Source: Polymorphum gilvum SL003B-26A1
Lineage (GTDB): Bacteria; Pseudomonadota; Alphaproteobacteria; Rhizobiales; Stappiaceae
Direction: 5' to 3'
NCBI RefSeq assembly: GCF_000192745.1
Contig: NC_015259.1
Location: 1,317,001-1,381,000, forward strand
Length of the DNA stretch: 64,000 bases
The translations under genes and the position numbers were made by a program. Below the pieces are notes generated by a model, which worked only from the letters and a program-made list of their open reading frames with translations, was not told the origin of the DNA and did no database searches. Below, piece after piece: positions 45,539 to 55,753 of the stretch (position 1 is the stretch's first letter; the number at the start of each line of letters is the position of its first letter).

Positions 45539-46704
45539 CGGGACTTCTCCTGTTCGACTGGTTCGGTGACGACCCTTGCGCCCGATTGCGGCGGCCGCAA
45601 GGCGTCCGGCGAAGCCTGCGCCTGCTGGCCGGGCAGGTCGGGGACTTGTGGATAGGGGTGGGGCGGCGGGCCGACGTCGCCGCCCGCCGACAGCAGGATG
45701 GCGATCGGTCGCGAGGCCGGAAACTGCGCGCAGACGATGACGATGACCACCGTGATCGGCACACACAGGACCATGCCTGTGATGCCCCAGATCGCCCCCC
45801 ACAGCGCCAGCGACAGCATGATGACGATGCCCGACAGGTTGAGGCTGGAGCCCATCAACCGCGGCTCGATCAGGTTGCCGATGGCAAACTGAATGGCGCC
45901 GAGGCCGAGCGTGATGGCGATGAACGGGCCGAACTCGTCATAGTAGACGAGGGCGAGCACGCTCGGGAACAGCACGGCAATCAGCGAGCCAATGGTCGGG
46001 ATGTAGTTGAGAAGGAAGGCGATGAAGCCGAACAGGGCGGCATAGGGCAGGCCGATCGCGGTCAGCAGCAGCGTGGTGAGCAGACCGGTTGAGATGCTGA
46101 CCGCGGTCTTGATGCCGATGTAGTGCAGCACGCGGCGGTTGATCTCCTCGCGCAGGGCGAAGGCGGCCTGCGCGCGCTCCGGCGAGGTGAACAGTGCCCG
46201 GTACTTGCGGTCGAAGGTCGACTGCTCGATCAGCAGGAACACCACGTAGATGAATACCAGCGAGGCCGACCCGGCCATCGTGGTGACGAAGGTGGCGCCG
46301 GCGGCGACGAAGCGGGTGACGAAGGCGTCGGGCAGGAAGTCGCGCAGCTCGATGGGATCCTGCAGCGACAGGCGCGTCGACAGGGTGGCGAACACCGCCT
46401 CGAGGCGGGCCTGGTAGGTCGGCGCGTCGCGCGCCAGCTGCGCCAGGTTGGCCGCGACCAGGTCGAAGACGAAGGTGGCGGCGGTGAAGATGGCGATCAG
46501 CGCCAGCAGCAGGGCGAGCGCGTTGGGCACCTGGAACGGTCCGATCGGCACCAGACGGATCGCGCGCGCCAGCGCGTTGATCAGATACCAGACGATGAGC
46601 GCGGTGACGAAGGGCAGCAGCAGCGAGCGGCCGACGGCCAGCAGCCAGCCGACCAGCGTGACGAGGGCTACGGTCAAGGTCACGCCCAGAAGCGAGTAGC
46701 GCAT
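45535..46704 (-). CDS. AI-2E family transporter (TqsA/YdiK/PerM-like)
   Basis: 389-residue membrane protein with eight predicted helices and the family core (IGLPYAALFGFIAFLLNYIPTIGSLIAVLFP, FAIGNLIEPRLMGSSLNLSGI VIMLSL). Members export signals, sodium or protons; autoinducer export has been shown for only a few, so the substrate here is unknown. It is the first gene of a coupled pair with the SIMPL protein. Confidence 0.85.
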   Translation of the reverse strand: MRYSLLGVTLTVALVTLVGWLLAVGRSLLLPFVTALIVWYLINALARAIRLVPIGPFQVPNALALLLALIAIFTAATFVFDLVAANLAQLARDAPTYQARLEAVFATLSTRLSLQDPIELRDFLPDAFVTRFVAAGATFVTTMAGSASLVFIYVVFLLIEQSTFDRKYRALFTSPERAQAAFALREEINRRVLHYIGIKTAVSISTGLLTTLLLTAIGLPYAALFGFIAFLLNYIPTIGSLIAVLFPSVLALVYYDEFGPFIAITLGLGAIQFAIGNLIEPRLMGSSLNLSGIVIMLSLALWGAIWGITGMVLCVPITVVIVIVCAQFPASRPIAILLSAGGDVGPPPHPYPQVPDLPGQQAQASPDALRPPQSGARVVTEPVEQEKSR

Positions 46705-46994
46705 GGGATCCGTCCGGTTCGCGCAGGATCCTCGACCGTTAGCGCGAACCGGCCTGCCTGGCCAGACCGGCTGCGGATTTTCGGTGCCGCGATACGCGCC
46801 ACAAGCGGCTTCACAGCGGTGCCGGACGAGTGCCGGATCAGTGCCGGACCGGTGTCAAACTGGCAGGGTGCCGTTCGGACGCGGCCAAGGGGCGTCAACG
46901 GCTTCCGGCGGCCGATTGCCCTTGCCGACGCCTTCCCCGGTGGTGTACGAACAGGCGGCGTCCGAAACCGCCTGCGCGGTCCCGTCGGCGCTCA

Positions 46995-47071
46995 GGGCCT
47001 GTAGCTCAATTGGTCAGAGCCGTCCGCTCATAACGGATTGGTTGGGGGTTCGAGTCCCTCCGGGCCCACCA
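46995..47071 (+). tRNA. tRNA-Ile (CAU anticodon, lysidine type)
   Basis: 77 bases with full cloverleaf: acceptor GGGCCTG / CGGGCCC, anticodon loop CTCATAA (anticodon CAT), T-loop GTTCGAGTC and an encoded CCA. The CAU anticodon could mean methionine or minor isoleucine; the G-C-rich acceptor and overall likeness to alphaproteobacterial tRNA-Ile2 (needs TilS-made lysidine to read AUA) favour isoleucine. It lies on the left border of the selenium gene block. Confidence 0.85.
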
Positions 47072-47428
47072 TTTTTCGCCAGCATCAAGCCGCCACGCAG
47101 AAACCGCGCTTGCGAGGGCGCGATCCTGCGCAGGGGCAGATCGCGCCCAATCTTAAGCCCGGCCAATCTTCGTGCGTGGTCCGGCCGGTGCGGGTGGCGG
47201 GCTGTGCCGTTCATTCCGTACTCGACAGACGCGCGGCATCCGATATTCTCAAACAATCGACGATCCGATGCGCCGTGTGCGCTCCGACCTCGCGCTTCGA
47301 CCGTGTCCGGTCCTGCGCGGGGTGCCGTGTCCGGCCGGTCCGGACCCGGTTCCGGTCGGGGGCAAGGCCCCGGACACCCTTCGTCGCCCGATCATCCAGA
47401 CAACAGACCTGTTCCGTGGGAGGACGAC
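47072..47428. other. Intergenic region upstream of the selenium-type ABC transporter
   Basis: 357 bases after the tRNA gene. It must hold the transporter promoter, but no clear hexamers, riboswitch or operator were found; several short GC-rich near-palindromes occur (47310-47390). No gene seen. Confidence 0.4.
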
Positions 47429-48289
47429 ATGCGCGTGTGCCAACTCATGGGCGCGTTCTGCGCCGCACTTTTCCTGTCGGGCGCTGCCGCAGCGCAGACG
47501 CTCTATTTCTCGGCGATACCGGACGAGGACGAAACCGCGCTGGTCACGCGCTTTTCCAAGGTGGCCGCGTATCTGGAATCCCAGCTCGGCGTCGAGGTCG
47601 CCTTCGTGCCGGTGAAGAGCTATCCGGCGGCGGTGACGGCGTTCCGCAACGATCAGGTGCAGCTGGCGTGGTTCGGCGGCCTCTCGGGCGTGCAGGCGCG
47701 GCTGATGGTGCCGGGCGCGCGGGCCATCGCGCAAGGGTCCGAGGATCCGACTTTCATCAGCTATTTCATCGCCCATGAGAGCACCGGCCTTGTCCGCGGC
47801 GAAAGCTTCCCGACCGCGGCGCGCGGCATGAGCTTCACCTTCGGGGCGAAAACCTCGACCTCGGGGCGATTGATGCCGGAGTTCCACATCCGGGAAGAGA
47901 CCGGAGAGGCGCCGGAGGCGTTCTTCGCGCGCGTCGGCTATTCCGGCGACCATTCGCAGACGTTGCGCCTGGTCGCCTCCGGCGCGTGGCAGGTCGGGGC
48001 GTTGAACTACGCCGTCTACGACAAGGCCGTCGCAGCCGGCGCGCCGGAGGTCGCGACGGCCAAGGTCGTCTGGCAGACGCCGCCCTACCCGGACTACAAC
48101 TGGACGATCCGCGGCGATGTCGACGCGCGTTTCGGCGCCGGCTTCGCCGACCGCGTCCAGGCGGCGCTGGTGGGCATGACCGATCCCGAGCTGCTGGCCA
48201 GCTTCCCGCGCGAGGCGTTCATTCCCGCCACCAACGCCGACTTCGATCCGATCGAGAAGACCGCCCGCGAGCTCGGCCTGCTCGAATGA
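47429..48289 (+). CDS. Putative selenate/selenite ABC transporter, periplasmic binding protein
   Basis: 286 residues, GGGAGGA before ATG. Signal peptide MRVCQLMGAFCAALFLSGAAAA, then a PhnD-like binding fold: LYFSAIPDEDETALVTRFSK, VPVKSYPAAVTAFRNDQVQL AWFGGLSGVQAR, FTFGAKTSTSGRLMPEFHI. This matches the PhnD-related family known as putative selenate ABC transporter binding protein (TIGR04553-like), named for its co-occurrence with selenocysteine genes, as here. Direct transport evidence is lacking for the family. First gene of a three-gene operon with a 4-base overlap to the ATPase. Confidence 0.78.
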   Translation: MRVCQLMGAFCAALFLSGAAAAQTLYFSAIPDEDETALVTRFSKVAAYLESQLGVEVAFVPVKSYPAAVTAFRNDQVQLAWFGGLSGVQARLMVPGARAIAQGSEDPTFISYFIAHESTGLVRGESFPTAARGMSFTFGAKTSTSGRLMPEFHIREETGEAPEAFFARVGYSGDHSQTLRLVASGAWQVGALNYAVYDKAVAAGAPEVATAKVVWQTPPYPDYNWTIRGDVDARFGAGFADRVQAALVGMTDPELLASFPREAFIPATNADFDPIEKTARELGLLE

Positions 48290-48948
48290 CGCGGATGCTG
48301 CTCAGCCGCGAGACGCTGGGCTACGGCGCGACCGCCGTGCTCACGGGGGTGAGCTTCGCGCTCGCCCCCGGCGAGCGGGTGGTGCTGCTGGGGCGCAGCG
48401 GGGCGGGGAAATCGACGCTGCTGAATGCGGTCTACGGGCGGCTGGCGGCGCAGGGCAAGCGCGTCGCGCTGGTGCCGCAGGACCATGCCCTGGTGCCGCA
48501 GTTGAGCGTGCTGCGCAACGCGCTGATGGGGCGGCTCGACGACCACGGGGCGCTCTACAACCTGACCAACCTGATCCGCCCGCGCCAGGCCGACCGCGCC
48601 GGCGTGCTGGCCATTCTGCAGGACCTCGGCCTGGCTCCGGAGATCGACCGGGCGGTCGAGGCGCTGTCGGGCGGCCAGAAGCAGCGCACGGCGCTGGCGC
48701 GAGCGTTCTGGCGCGGCGGCGAGGTGCTGGTCGCCGACGAGCCGGTTTCGGCGGTCGACGAAACGCAGGGGGCGGCGCTGCTGGCGCGGATCGCGGCGCG
48801 TTTCGACCGCTCGGTCGTCGCGCTGCACGACGTCGGTCAGGCGTTGGGCTTCGCCACCCGGCTGGTCGGCCTGCGCGGTGGCGCGGTGGCCTTCGACGCC
48901 GCGCCCGAGCAGGTCGCGCCGGCCGAGATCGAGGCGCTCTATGCCTGA
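48286..48948 (+). CDS. Putative selenium-oxyanion ABC transporter, ATP-binding protein
   Basis: 220 residues. Walker A LGRSGAGKSTLLNAVYG, signature ALSGGQKQRTALARAFW, Walker B EVLVADEPVSAVD and switch histidine VVALHDVG. PhnC-like but shorter than usual. Overlaps the binding-protein gene by 4 bases and the permease by 8, so the three are made in step. It energises uptake through the fused permease. Confidence 0.85.
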   Translation: MTRMLLSRETLGYGATAVLTGVSFALAPGERVVLLGRSGAGKSTLLNAVYGRLAAQGKRVALVPQDHALVPQLSVLRNALMGRLDDHGALYNLTNLIRPRQADRAGVLAILQDLGLAPEIDRAVEALSGGQKQRTALARAFWRGGEVLVADEPVSAVDETQGAALLARIAARFDRSVVALHDVGQALGFATRLVGLRGGAVAFDAAPEQVAPAEIEALYA

Positions 48949-50455
48949 GCGGCTGACGCGGCTGCAGGTGACCGGCGCCTTCCTGCTGCTGGGGCTAGCG
49001 GCGCTGCCCTTCGCCGATCTGGGCCTTGCCGGGCACGATCCGTGGTCGGCGCTCGGGCGCATGGCGGCAGGCTTCCTGGCGCCGGATTTCGGCGCCGTGG
49101 AGCAGATCGGGCGCGCCCTCCTGCTGACTGTGGCCTTCGCCGTGGCGGGCGTGGCCGCGGGCGCCCTGGCCGGGCTGGCGCTGGCGCCCTTCTACGGGCT
49201 GCGGGCGGTGCGCTGGCCGTGCATCGCCCTGCGTTCGGTGCACGAACTGTTCTGGGCTCTGCTGCTGATGCAGGCGCTGGGCATCGGCGCGGCGACCGGC
49301 GTCCTGGCCATCGCGCTGCCCTATGCAGGCATCTTCGCCAAGGTCTTCGCCGAGTACCTGGAGGAGGCGGACCAGAGGCCGTCGAAGGTGCTGCCGCCGG
49401 GGGTCGACGGGCTGTCGCGCTTCCTCTACGCCCGCGCGCCGCTGGCTCTCGCGCCGATGCGGATCTACACGCTGTACCGGCTGGAATGCGGACTGCGCTC
49501 CTCGGCGGTGCTGGGCTTCGTCGGACTGCCGACGCTCGGCTTCCAGCTCGACAGTTTCTTCCGGCAGGGCGACTATGGCGCGGCCTCGGCCATCATGATC
49601 TGCTACATCGTGCTGATCGCCTCGATCCGGCTGTGGATGCGCCGGGCGCTGGTGCCGGTCTGGATCGTGGTCGCGATCGCCGTGCTCGCCAGCGTGCACA
49701 GCCCGCCGATGGGCGAGGGCGCTCTGTGGCGGTTCCTGAGCCAGGACATCGTGCCCGCACCGTTGCGCGCCGGTGGCGACTGGAGCGCGCTGGCCGGCTG
49801 GCTGGCATCACTGCTGCGGGCCGAGGCGCTGCCGGGACTGTGGGCGACGCTCGTCTGCGCGCAGATCGCGCTTGTGCTGACGGGGGCTTTCGCCTTTGCC
49901 GGCTTCGGGCTGATCGTGCCGCGGGTCGCCGGCCGGGCAGGGGCGCTGGCAGGCCATCTGGTGCTGGTGGTCCTGCGCTCCTTTCCCGAATACATGCTGG
50001 CCTATCTGTTCCTGCAGCTCTTCGGACCGTCGATGCTGCCGGCGATCCTGGCGCTGTCGCTGCACAACGGCGCGATCATCGCGCATCTGGTCGGCCGCCA
50101 GGCGGCTGCACTCGAGCCCGGGCTGCGCGCCGACGCGCCGCGCGGTGTGACGCTCTGGGCATGGGAATTCGCGCCGCGCCTGTTCGGACCCTTTCTCGCG
50201 CTGTGCCTCTACCGGTGGGAGATCATCCTGCGCGAGACCGCGGTGATGGGGTTGCTCGGGGGGATGACCCTCGGGTTCTTTATCGACAGCGCGGTGGCCG
50301 AACTCAGGCTGGACCGGGCCGTGGTTCTGCTCGTTGCCGCAGGCGCCCTGACGGCGGCGGTGGACGCGCTGTCACGCCGGGTGCGGGGCTGCATCGGCGC
50401 GGCCAATGTCCGCAGTCTGCCGGCACAGACGGTGATCGGCGACAGGACGGCATGA
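48941..50455 (+). CDS. Putative selenium-oxyanion ABC transporter, fused double permease
   Basis: 504 residues holding two BPD_transp-type permease domains in tandem. Half 1 (about 60-250) has the EAA loop region LLPPG-like segment KVLPPGVDGLSRFLYARAPL; half 2 (about 280-480) has the matching RADAPRGVTLWAWEFAPRLF. Phosphonate-type permeases are usually single-domain homodimers, so this fusion makes a self-contained pore. Twelve or so hydrophobic helices are evident. Confidence 0.82.
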   Translation: MPERLTRLQVTGAFLLLGLAALPFADLGLAGHDPWSALGRMAAGFLAPDFGAVEQIGRALLLTVAFAVAGVAAGALAGLALAPFYGLRAVRWPCIALRSVHELFWALLLMQALGIGAATGVLAIALPYAGIFAKVFAEYLEEADQRPSKVLPPGVDGLSRFLYARAPLALAPMRIYTLYRLECGLRSSAVLGFVGLPTLGFQLDSFFRQGDYGAASAIMICYIVLIASIRLWMRRALVPVWIVVAIAVLASVHSPPMGEGALWRFLSQDIVPAPLRAGGDWSALAGWLASLLRAEALPGLWATLVCAQIALVLTGAFAFAGFGLIVPRVAGRAGALAGHLVLVVLRSFPEYMLAYLFLQLFGPSMLPAILALSLHNGAIIAHLVGRQAAALEPGLRADAPRGVTLWAWEFAPRLFGPFLALCLYRWEIILRETAVMGLLGGMTLGFFIDSAVAELRLDRAVVLLVAAGALTAAVDALSRRVRGCIGAANVRSLPAQTVIGDRTA

Positions 50456-50924
50456 GGGTGGCGACCGTCGGCAGGCGGGGATGGCCGGCCCGGGCCGGCC
50501 CGGGCCGGGGCGTGCGGCGACGCTTGCAGGAAACCCACGGCGCCAGGCCGCTTGCTGCGCCGCATCACCGATCGTCCGGCCAGCGGTGGCGATGTTTCAT
50601 GCGTGTGACGGGCGGGCAGGGTGGCACCCGGCGGTGACGGATGCGCATAGCCCGGTATTCCTGATCCGGTGTGGCGTCGACACGGCGCAACTGCCGGCGG
50701 CGTGCCGTCGGGAAAGATGATGATCAAGCTCAACATTCAAAGCAATCGTGATTCGTATACTGCAGTGCAGCAAGTGGCGATCGTGTTTATGGCTTCCGTG
50801 AATCTGTTGCATAGCCTGGCGGATTGGATAATGATGTCGCATGTTCTGGGTTTTGCGGAGGTCCTCCAGTCATTCGAAATAGTTGACTGCCAGGCAGGCA
50901 GCTTGCCAGCAGAGAGGGAGAGAA
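50456..50924. other. Intergenic region upstream of the formate dehydrogenase operon
   Basis: 469 bases. It begins with a GC-only tandem palindrome (50483-50510) that may act as a transcription end for the transporter operon, then turns AT-richer from 50700 on, as a promoter region would. A possible weak promoter is CTGTTG-N17-GATAAT near 50803-50831. No FNR-, Nar- or sigma-54-type site was convincing. No gene. Confidence 0.4.
50483..50510. repeat. GC-only tandem palindromic repeat
   Basis: Decamer GGCCGGCCCG twice followed by GGCCGG; each unit is itself nearly palindromic. It can fold into a very stable hairpin 28 bases after the transporter operon. Confidence 0.6.
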
Positions 50925-53900
50925 ATGAACGTTCAAGTCACAAGACGCATGTTCCTGCGAGGGGCCGGCGGCTCCTTGGCGGGAACGGCGATTGGTGCGT
51001 TCGGATTCGGCGGCTCGGAGCAGGCCTTGGCCTCGACTGTGCGCCAGTTCAAGCTCACCTCGGCCACCGAAACACGCAACACATGCCCCTACTGCTCCGT
51101 CAGCTGCGGCATGCTCATCTACAGCCGCGGCGACGTCTCCAAGGGCGAGAAGGCCGAGATCTTCCATGTCGAAGGCGACGCCGACAACCCGGTGAACCGG
51201 GGCACGCTGTGCCCCAAGGGATCAGGCGTGCTCGACTTCATCAAGTCCAGGCAGCGCGTCACCGAACCGCTGTACCGCAAGCCCGGTTCTGACCGGTGGG
51301 AAACGGTCAGCTGGGACTTCGCCATGGAGCGCATCGCGCGTTTGATGAAGGACGATCGCGACGCGAACTTCATCGAGCGCAACGGCGACGGGACGACGGT
51401 CAACCGCTGGCTGTCGACCGGCTTCCTTGCCGGCTGCGCGACGTCGAACGAAACCGGCTGGCTCACCTGGAAGACGGTGCGTGGTCTGGGGCTCGTCCAG
51501 GTCGACAACCAGGCGCGCATCTGACACGCCCCCACGGTGGCCAGTCTGGCTCCGACGTTCGGGCGTGGTGCGATGACCAACAGCTGGACCGACATCAAGA
51601 ATGCCGATGTCGTCCTGATCATGGGCGGCAATGCCGCCGAAGCGCATCCCTGCGGCTTCAAGTGGGTAACCGAGGCCAAGCATCACAACAAGGCGCGCCT
51701 TGTGGTGGTGGACCCGCGGTTCACGCGATCGGCCGCGGTGGCCGATTACTACTGTCCGATCCGTCCGGGCACCGATACCGCGTATCTGCTCGGCGTGATC
51801 AACTACCTGCTGACCGAAAACAAGGTCCACAAGGACTACGTGGCGCATTACACCAACGCCTCGTTCATCGTCCGGGGCGACTATGCCTTCGACGAGGGGG
51901 AAGGGCTGTACTCCGGCTACAATGCCGACCGGCGAGCCTATGACCGCACGTCCTGGGAGTACGAGTTCGGCGAGGACGGATTCGCCAGGCGCGACCTGTC
52001 GATGACGCATCCGCGTTCGGTGTTCCAGCTGCTCAAGAAGCACGTCGCGCGCTACACGCCCGAGACGGTGGAACGCATCACCGGCGCGCCCAGGGACAAG
52101 TTCCTGCAGGTCTGCGAGTACATCGGCTCCACCGGCAACGGCGAGCGGTCGATGACCATCATGTACGCGCTCGGCTGGACCCAGCACACGCATGGCTCGC
52201 AGAACATCCGCACGGCGGCCATGATCCAGCTGCTGCTGGGCAACCAGGGCGTACCGGGTGGCGGCGTGAACGCGTTGCGCGGGCATTCGAACGTACAGGG
52301 CCTCACCGACATCGGCGTGCTGGCGCATCTGACGCCCGGCTATCTGGGCATGCCGCGCGATGCGGAAGGGAACTTCGACGGCCACATGGCGGCGCGCGAC
52401 TTCCGTCCGCTGCTGCCGGACCAGACGAGCTTCTGGCAGAACTACAAGAAGTTCTACGTCAGCCTGCTCAAGGCCATGTACGGGACGAACGCGACGCCGG
52501 AGAACGATTTCGGCTTCGACTGGCTGCCGAAGATCGACAAGGTCTACGACACGCTGCAGATCTTCGAGCGGGTCCATAACGGCGAGGTCAACGGCTTCAT
52601 CTGCCAGGGCTTCAACCCGCTGATGTCGGTGCCCAACAAGGCCAAGATGTCGGCCGGGCTGTCGAAGCTGAAGTTCCTGGTCACGATGGACCCGCTGATG
52701 ACCGACACGGCGGAGTTCTGGAAGAACCACGGCGAGGCCAATCCGGTCGATTCGGCGGCGATCCAGACCGAGGTGTTCGTGCTGCCGACCAACTGCTTCG
52801 CGGAGGATGAAGGCAGCTTCACCAACTCGAGCCGGACGCTGAACTGGCGCTGGAAGGCGGCGGAGCCGCCCGGAAACGCGCGCCACGACGCCCAGGTCAT
52901 CGCCGAGCTGTTTCAGCGGATCCGCAAGCTCTACGAGGACGAGGGCGGCACGGCACCCGAGCCGATCCTGAACATCGACTGGCAGTACGCAGATCCGATG
53001 TATCCTCAGCCCGACGAACTGCTTCGGGAACTTAACGGCAAGGCGCTGACGGACATCCCCGACGCGTCGGACCCGACCAAGAAGCAGTATTCCGCCGGGC
53101 AACAGCTGGCTAGCTTCGGCCATCTGAAGGACGACGGTTCGACCATGGCGGCCTGCTGGATCTACACCGGCAGCTATACCGAGGCGGGCAACATCACGGC
53201 ACGGCGGGACAATGCCGATCCGTCGGGCCTCGGCGTGCATCCCAACTGGGGCTTCGCCTGGCCTGCGAACCGGCGCGTCCTCTATAACCGTGCCTCTGCC
53301 GACCCGCAGGGCCGGCCGTGGAGCGAGCGCAAGCGCTACCTCGAATGGGACGGCACCAAGTGGGTCGGACCCGACGTGCCCGACTACGGTGCGACGGTGA
53401 ACCCCAACCGCGACGTCGGCCCGTTCATCATGAACCCGGAAGGCGTGTCGCGGCTGTTCGCGCGCAAGCTCATGGCCGAGGGGCCGTTCCCCGAACACTA
53501 TGAGCCGTTCGAAAGCCCGGTGGCCAACGTCCTGCACCCGAATACCTCCGCCAATCCCACCGCGCGGGTGTTCCAGGGCGACCTGGAGGCGTTCGGCACC
53601 TCAGACGCGTTCCCCTATGTCGCCACGACCTATCGCCTGGTGGAGCATTTCCACTGGTGGACGAAGACCGCGAAGCTGAACGCGATCGTGCAGCCCGAGT
53701 TCTTCGTCGAGATCAACCCGGCTCTGGCTGCGGAAAAGGGCATCTCCAACGGCGACTGGGTGCGCGTCTCGTCCAACCGCGGCTCCGTCAAGGGCAAGGC
53801 GGTGGTGACCAAGCGCATCCCCGAGCTGAAGGTCGACGGCAAGACCGTGCACGTGGTCGGCATGCCGCTGCACTACGGCTTCGTCGGGGAGACCAAGGTG

Positions 53901-54014
53901 GCCATCGGCGTCAACGCGCTGACGCCCTATGTCGGCGACGCGAACACCAACACGCCGGAATACAAGGCGTTCCTAGTCAACATCGAGCGCTCCGACGCGC
54001 CGAGCGTGGCATAG
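50925..54014 (+). CDS. fdoG: Formate dehydrogenase (FDH-N/O type) catalytic alpha subunit, selenoprotein
   Basis: 1029 residues, read through an in-frame UGA at 51522-51524 as selenocysteine 200. Twin-arginine signal VTRRMFLRGAGGSLAGTAIG exports it; [4Fe-4S] ligands NTCPYCSVSCGMLI and CPKG follow; the Sec sits in VDNQARI-U-HAPTVASLAPTFG, the expected context of FdnG/FdoG. Further molybdopterin regions include VIMGGNAAEAHPCGFKW and the C-terminal MPLHYGF. It oxidises formate in the periplasm and passes electrons through the beta and gamma subunits to quinone. GAGGGAGAG precedes the ATG. A conventional gene finder would split it into two genes at the UGA. The symbol follows the FDH-O naming used for rhizobial homologues; FDH-N would be equally valid. 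Confidence 0.95.
51522..51563 (+). promoter_or_regulatory. Bacterial SECIS element directing UGA decoding
   Basis: The UGA (51522-51524) is followed 11 bases later by GGTGGCCAGTCTGGCTCC (51536-51553), which folds with arms GG..GCCA / UGGC..CC, an unpaired U/G on one side, and a tiny GUC loop. Bulged U and loop GU are the features SelB recognises in E. coli fdhF and fdnG messages, and the first bases ACACGCCCC match them closely. Confidence 0.85.
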
Positions 54015-54029
54015 GGGAGGGCAAGGACG

Positions 54030-54938
54030 ATGGCTTACATCCAACCGAAACTCGACCTTGTCCGGCGCTCGGCCAGTTCCGGCGCCGAGCCGGCGCTGAG
54101 CCGCGAAACCGAGGTCGCCAAGCTCATCGACATTTCCAAATGCATCGGCTGCAAGGCGTGCCAGGTGGCCTGCATGGAATGGAACGAGCTGCGCCAGGAA
54201 CCGGAAGAGAACGTGGGGGTCTACGACAACCCCCACGACCTCAATCCGAACACCTGGACGCTGATGCGCTACACGGAATACGAGAACACCGCGGAGGACC
54301 GGCTGGAATGGCTGATCCGCAAGGACGGCTGCATGCATTGCACCGATCCCGGCTGCCTCAAGGCGTGCCCGTCTCCGGGCGCGATCGTCCAGTATTCCAA
54401 CGGGATCGTGGACTTCATCTCGGAAGCCTGCATCGGCTGTGGCTATTGCGTGAAGGGCTGTCCGTTCAACATCCCGCGCATCTCGAAGGCCGACCACAAG
54501 GCCTACAAGTGCACCCTGTGCTCGGACCGCGTGGCCGAGGGCATGGGACCGGCCTGCGCCAAGGCCTGTCCGACCAAGGCGATCACGTTCGGGTCCAAGG
54601 ACGACATGATCGCCCTGGCCAACGAGCGGGTCGAGGACCTGAAGGAGCGCGGCTATGCCAGGGCCGGGCTCTACGATCCGCCGGGCGTGAACGGCACGCA
54701 TGTCATGTATGTGCTGCACCATGCCGACAAGCCCTCGCTTTACGCCGGGCTGCCGGACGCGCCGCGCATCAGCCCGCTGGTCGAGACATGGAAGGGCGTC
54801 ACCAAATACGCCGGCATGCTCGCCATGGGGGCGGCGGCGGTCGTGGGCATCGGCCATTACCTCATGGCCGGCCCCAACGAGGTGTCCGAACATGACGAGG
54901 CGGAAGCCCGCAAGCTGAAGGAGGGGCGCGATGCCTGA
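54030..54938 (+). CDS. fdoH: Formate dehydrogenase iron-sulfur (beta) subunit
   Basis: 302 residues with four [4Fe-4S] cysteine clusters: [60 protein letters not shown] and [25 protein letters not shown] single C-terminal membrane helix ([20 protein letters not shown]) anchors it on the periplasmic side. It conducts electrons from the molybdopterin subunit to the cytochrome. Overlaps the next gene by 8 bases. Confidence 0.94.
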   Translation: MAYIQPKLDLVRRSASSGAEPALSRETEVAKLIDISKCIGCKACQVACMEWNELRQEPEENVGVYDNPHDLNPNTWTLMRYTEYENTAEDRLEWLIRKDGCMHCTDPGCLKACPSPGAIVQYSNGIVDFISEACIGCGYCVKGCPFNIPRISKADHKAYKCTLCSDRVAEGMGPACAKACPTKAITFGSKDDMIALANERVEDLKERGYARAGLYDPPGVNGTHVMYVLHHADKPSLYAGLPDAPRISPLVETWKGVTKYAGMLAMGAAAVVGIGHYLMAGPNEVSEHDEAEARKLKEGRDA

Positions 54939-55599
54939 GAAGACCTACGTCAGGCGCTACTCGGCGGGCGCCCGCCTGAACCACTGGGTGACGGCCGTCA
55001 GCCTCGTGCTGCTGGCGCTGTCCGGCCTGGCACTGTTCCATCCGAGCCTGTTCTTCCTGTCGGGGCTGTTCGGCGGCGGCGCCAACGTGCGCGAGTTCCA
55101 TCCCTGGATCGGGCTGGTTCTGGCGGTCAGCTTCCTGGGCCTGTTCTTCCGGTTCTGGAGGCTCAATCTCTGGGAGCGGACGGACAACGTCTGGCTGACG
55201 CGCCTGCGCTCGGTCCTCGCCGGCCGGGAAGAGGATCTGCCCGAGATCGGCAAGTACAACGCCGGCCAGAAGATGGTGTTCTGGCTGATGTCGATCCTGA
55301 TCGTCGCGCTGTTCCTCAGCGGGGTCGTGCTGTGGGACCAGCAGCACGACTGGCTGGCCGCCAACCTCGGGCTGAGCTTCACGATCGAACAAAGCCGGGT
55401 CGCGGTGCTGATCCATGCCATCGCGGCGGTGATCGCCATCGTCGTGTGGATCGTTCATGTCTATGCCGCGATCTGGGTCAAGGGCACCATCTCGGCCATG
55501 ACGAGGGGCGAGGTGACGGGCGGCTGGGGCTGGCGGCATCACCGTCGCTGGCTGCGCGAGGAGGTCGCCCGGGGCGGCAAGTCCCGTCCGGCGGAGTGA
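54931..55599 (+). CDS. fdoI: Formate dehydrogenase cytochrome b556 (gamma) subunit
   Basis: 222 residues, four membrane helices. Haem-ligating histidines: [20 protein letters not shown] (helix 1), [20 protein letters not shown] (helix 2), and the helix-4 pair in [20 protein letters not shown]. It takes electrons from the beta subunit and reduces quinone at the cytoplasmic side. Length and motifs are standard. Confidence 0.93.
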   Translation: MPEKTYVRRYSAGARLNHWVTAVSLVLLALSGLALFHPSLFFLSGLFGGGANVREFHPWIGLVLAVSFLGLFFRFWRLNLWERTDNVWLTRLRSVLAGREEDLPEIGKYNAGQKMVFWLMSILIVALFLSGVVLWDQQHDWLAANLGLSFTIEQSRVAVLIHAIAAVIAIVVWIVHVYAAIWVKGTISAMTRGEVTGGWGWRHHRRWLREEVARGGKSRPAE

Positions 55600-55753
55600 T
55601 CCCGGCGGATCGCACGCCTGAACGACGGCCGGAAAAGGCCTCAAAAAGGCAATGGGCAGAACGCCCGACAGACCATTGGCCCGGACCGTTGCGGCCCGGG
55701 CCATCACAACCGACGAGTCCCACAAACGGGACGGTCTTGCGAGGGAGGTCAAG

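Noticed and set aside
46995-47071. tRNA-Ile as an island attachment site for the selenium block
   Set aside because: No integrase and no repeat of the tRNA 3' end is visible inside the window; kept only as a thing to test.
47250-47428. Possible riboswitch or selenium-responsive leader before the transporter
   Set aside because: Only generic GC-rich near-palindromes were found; no conserved aptamer pattern could be recognised.
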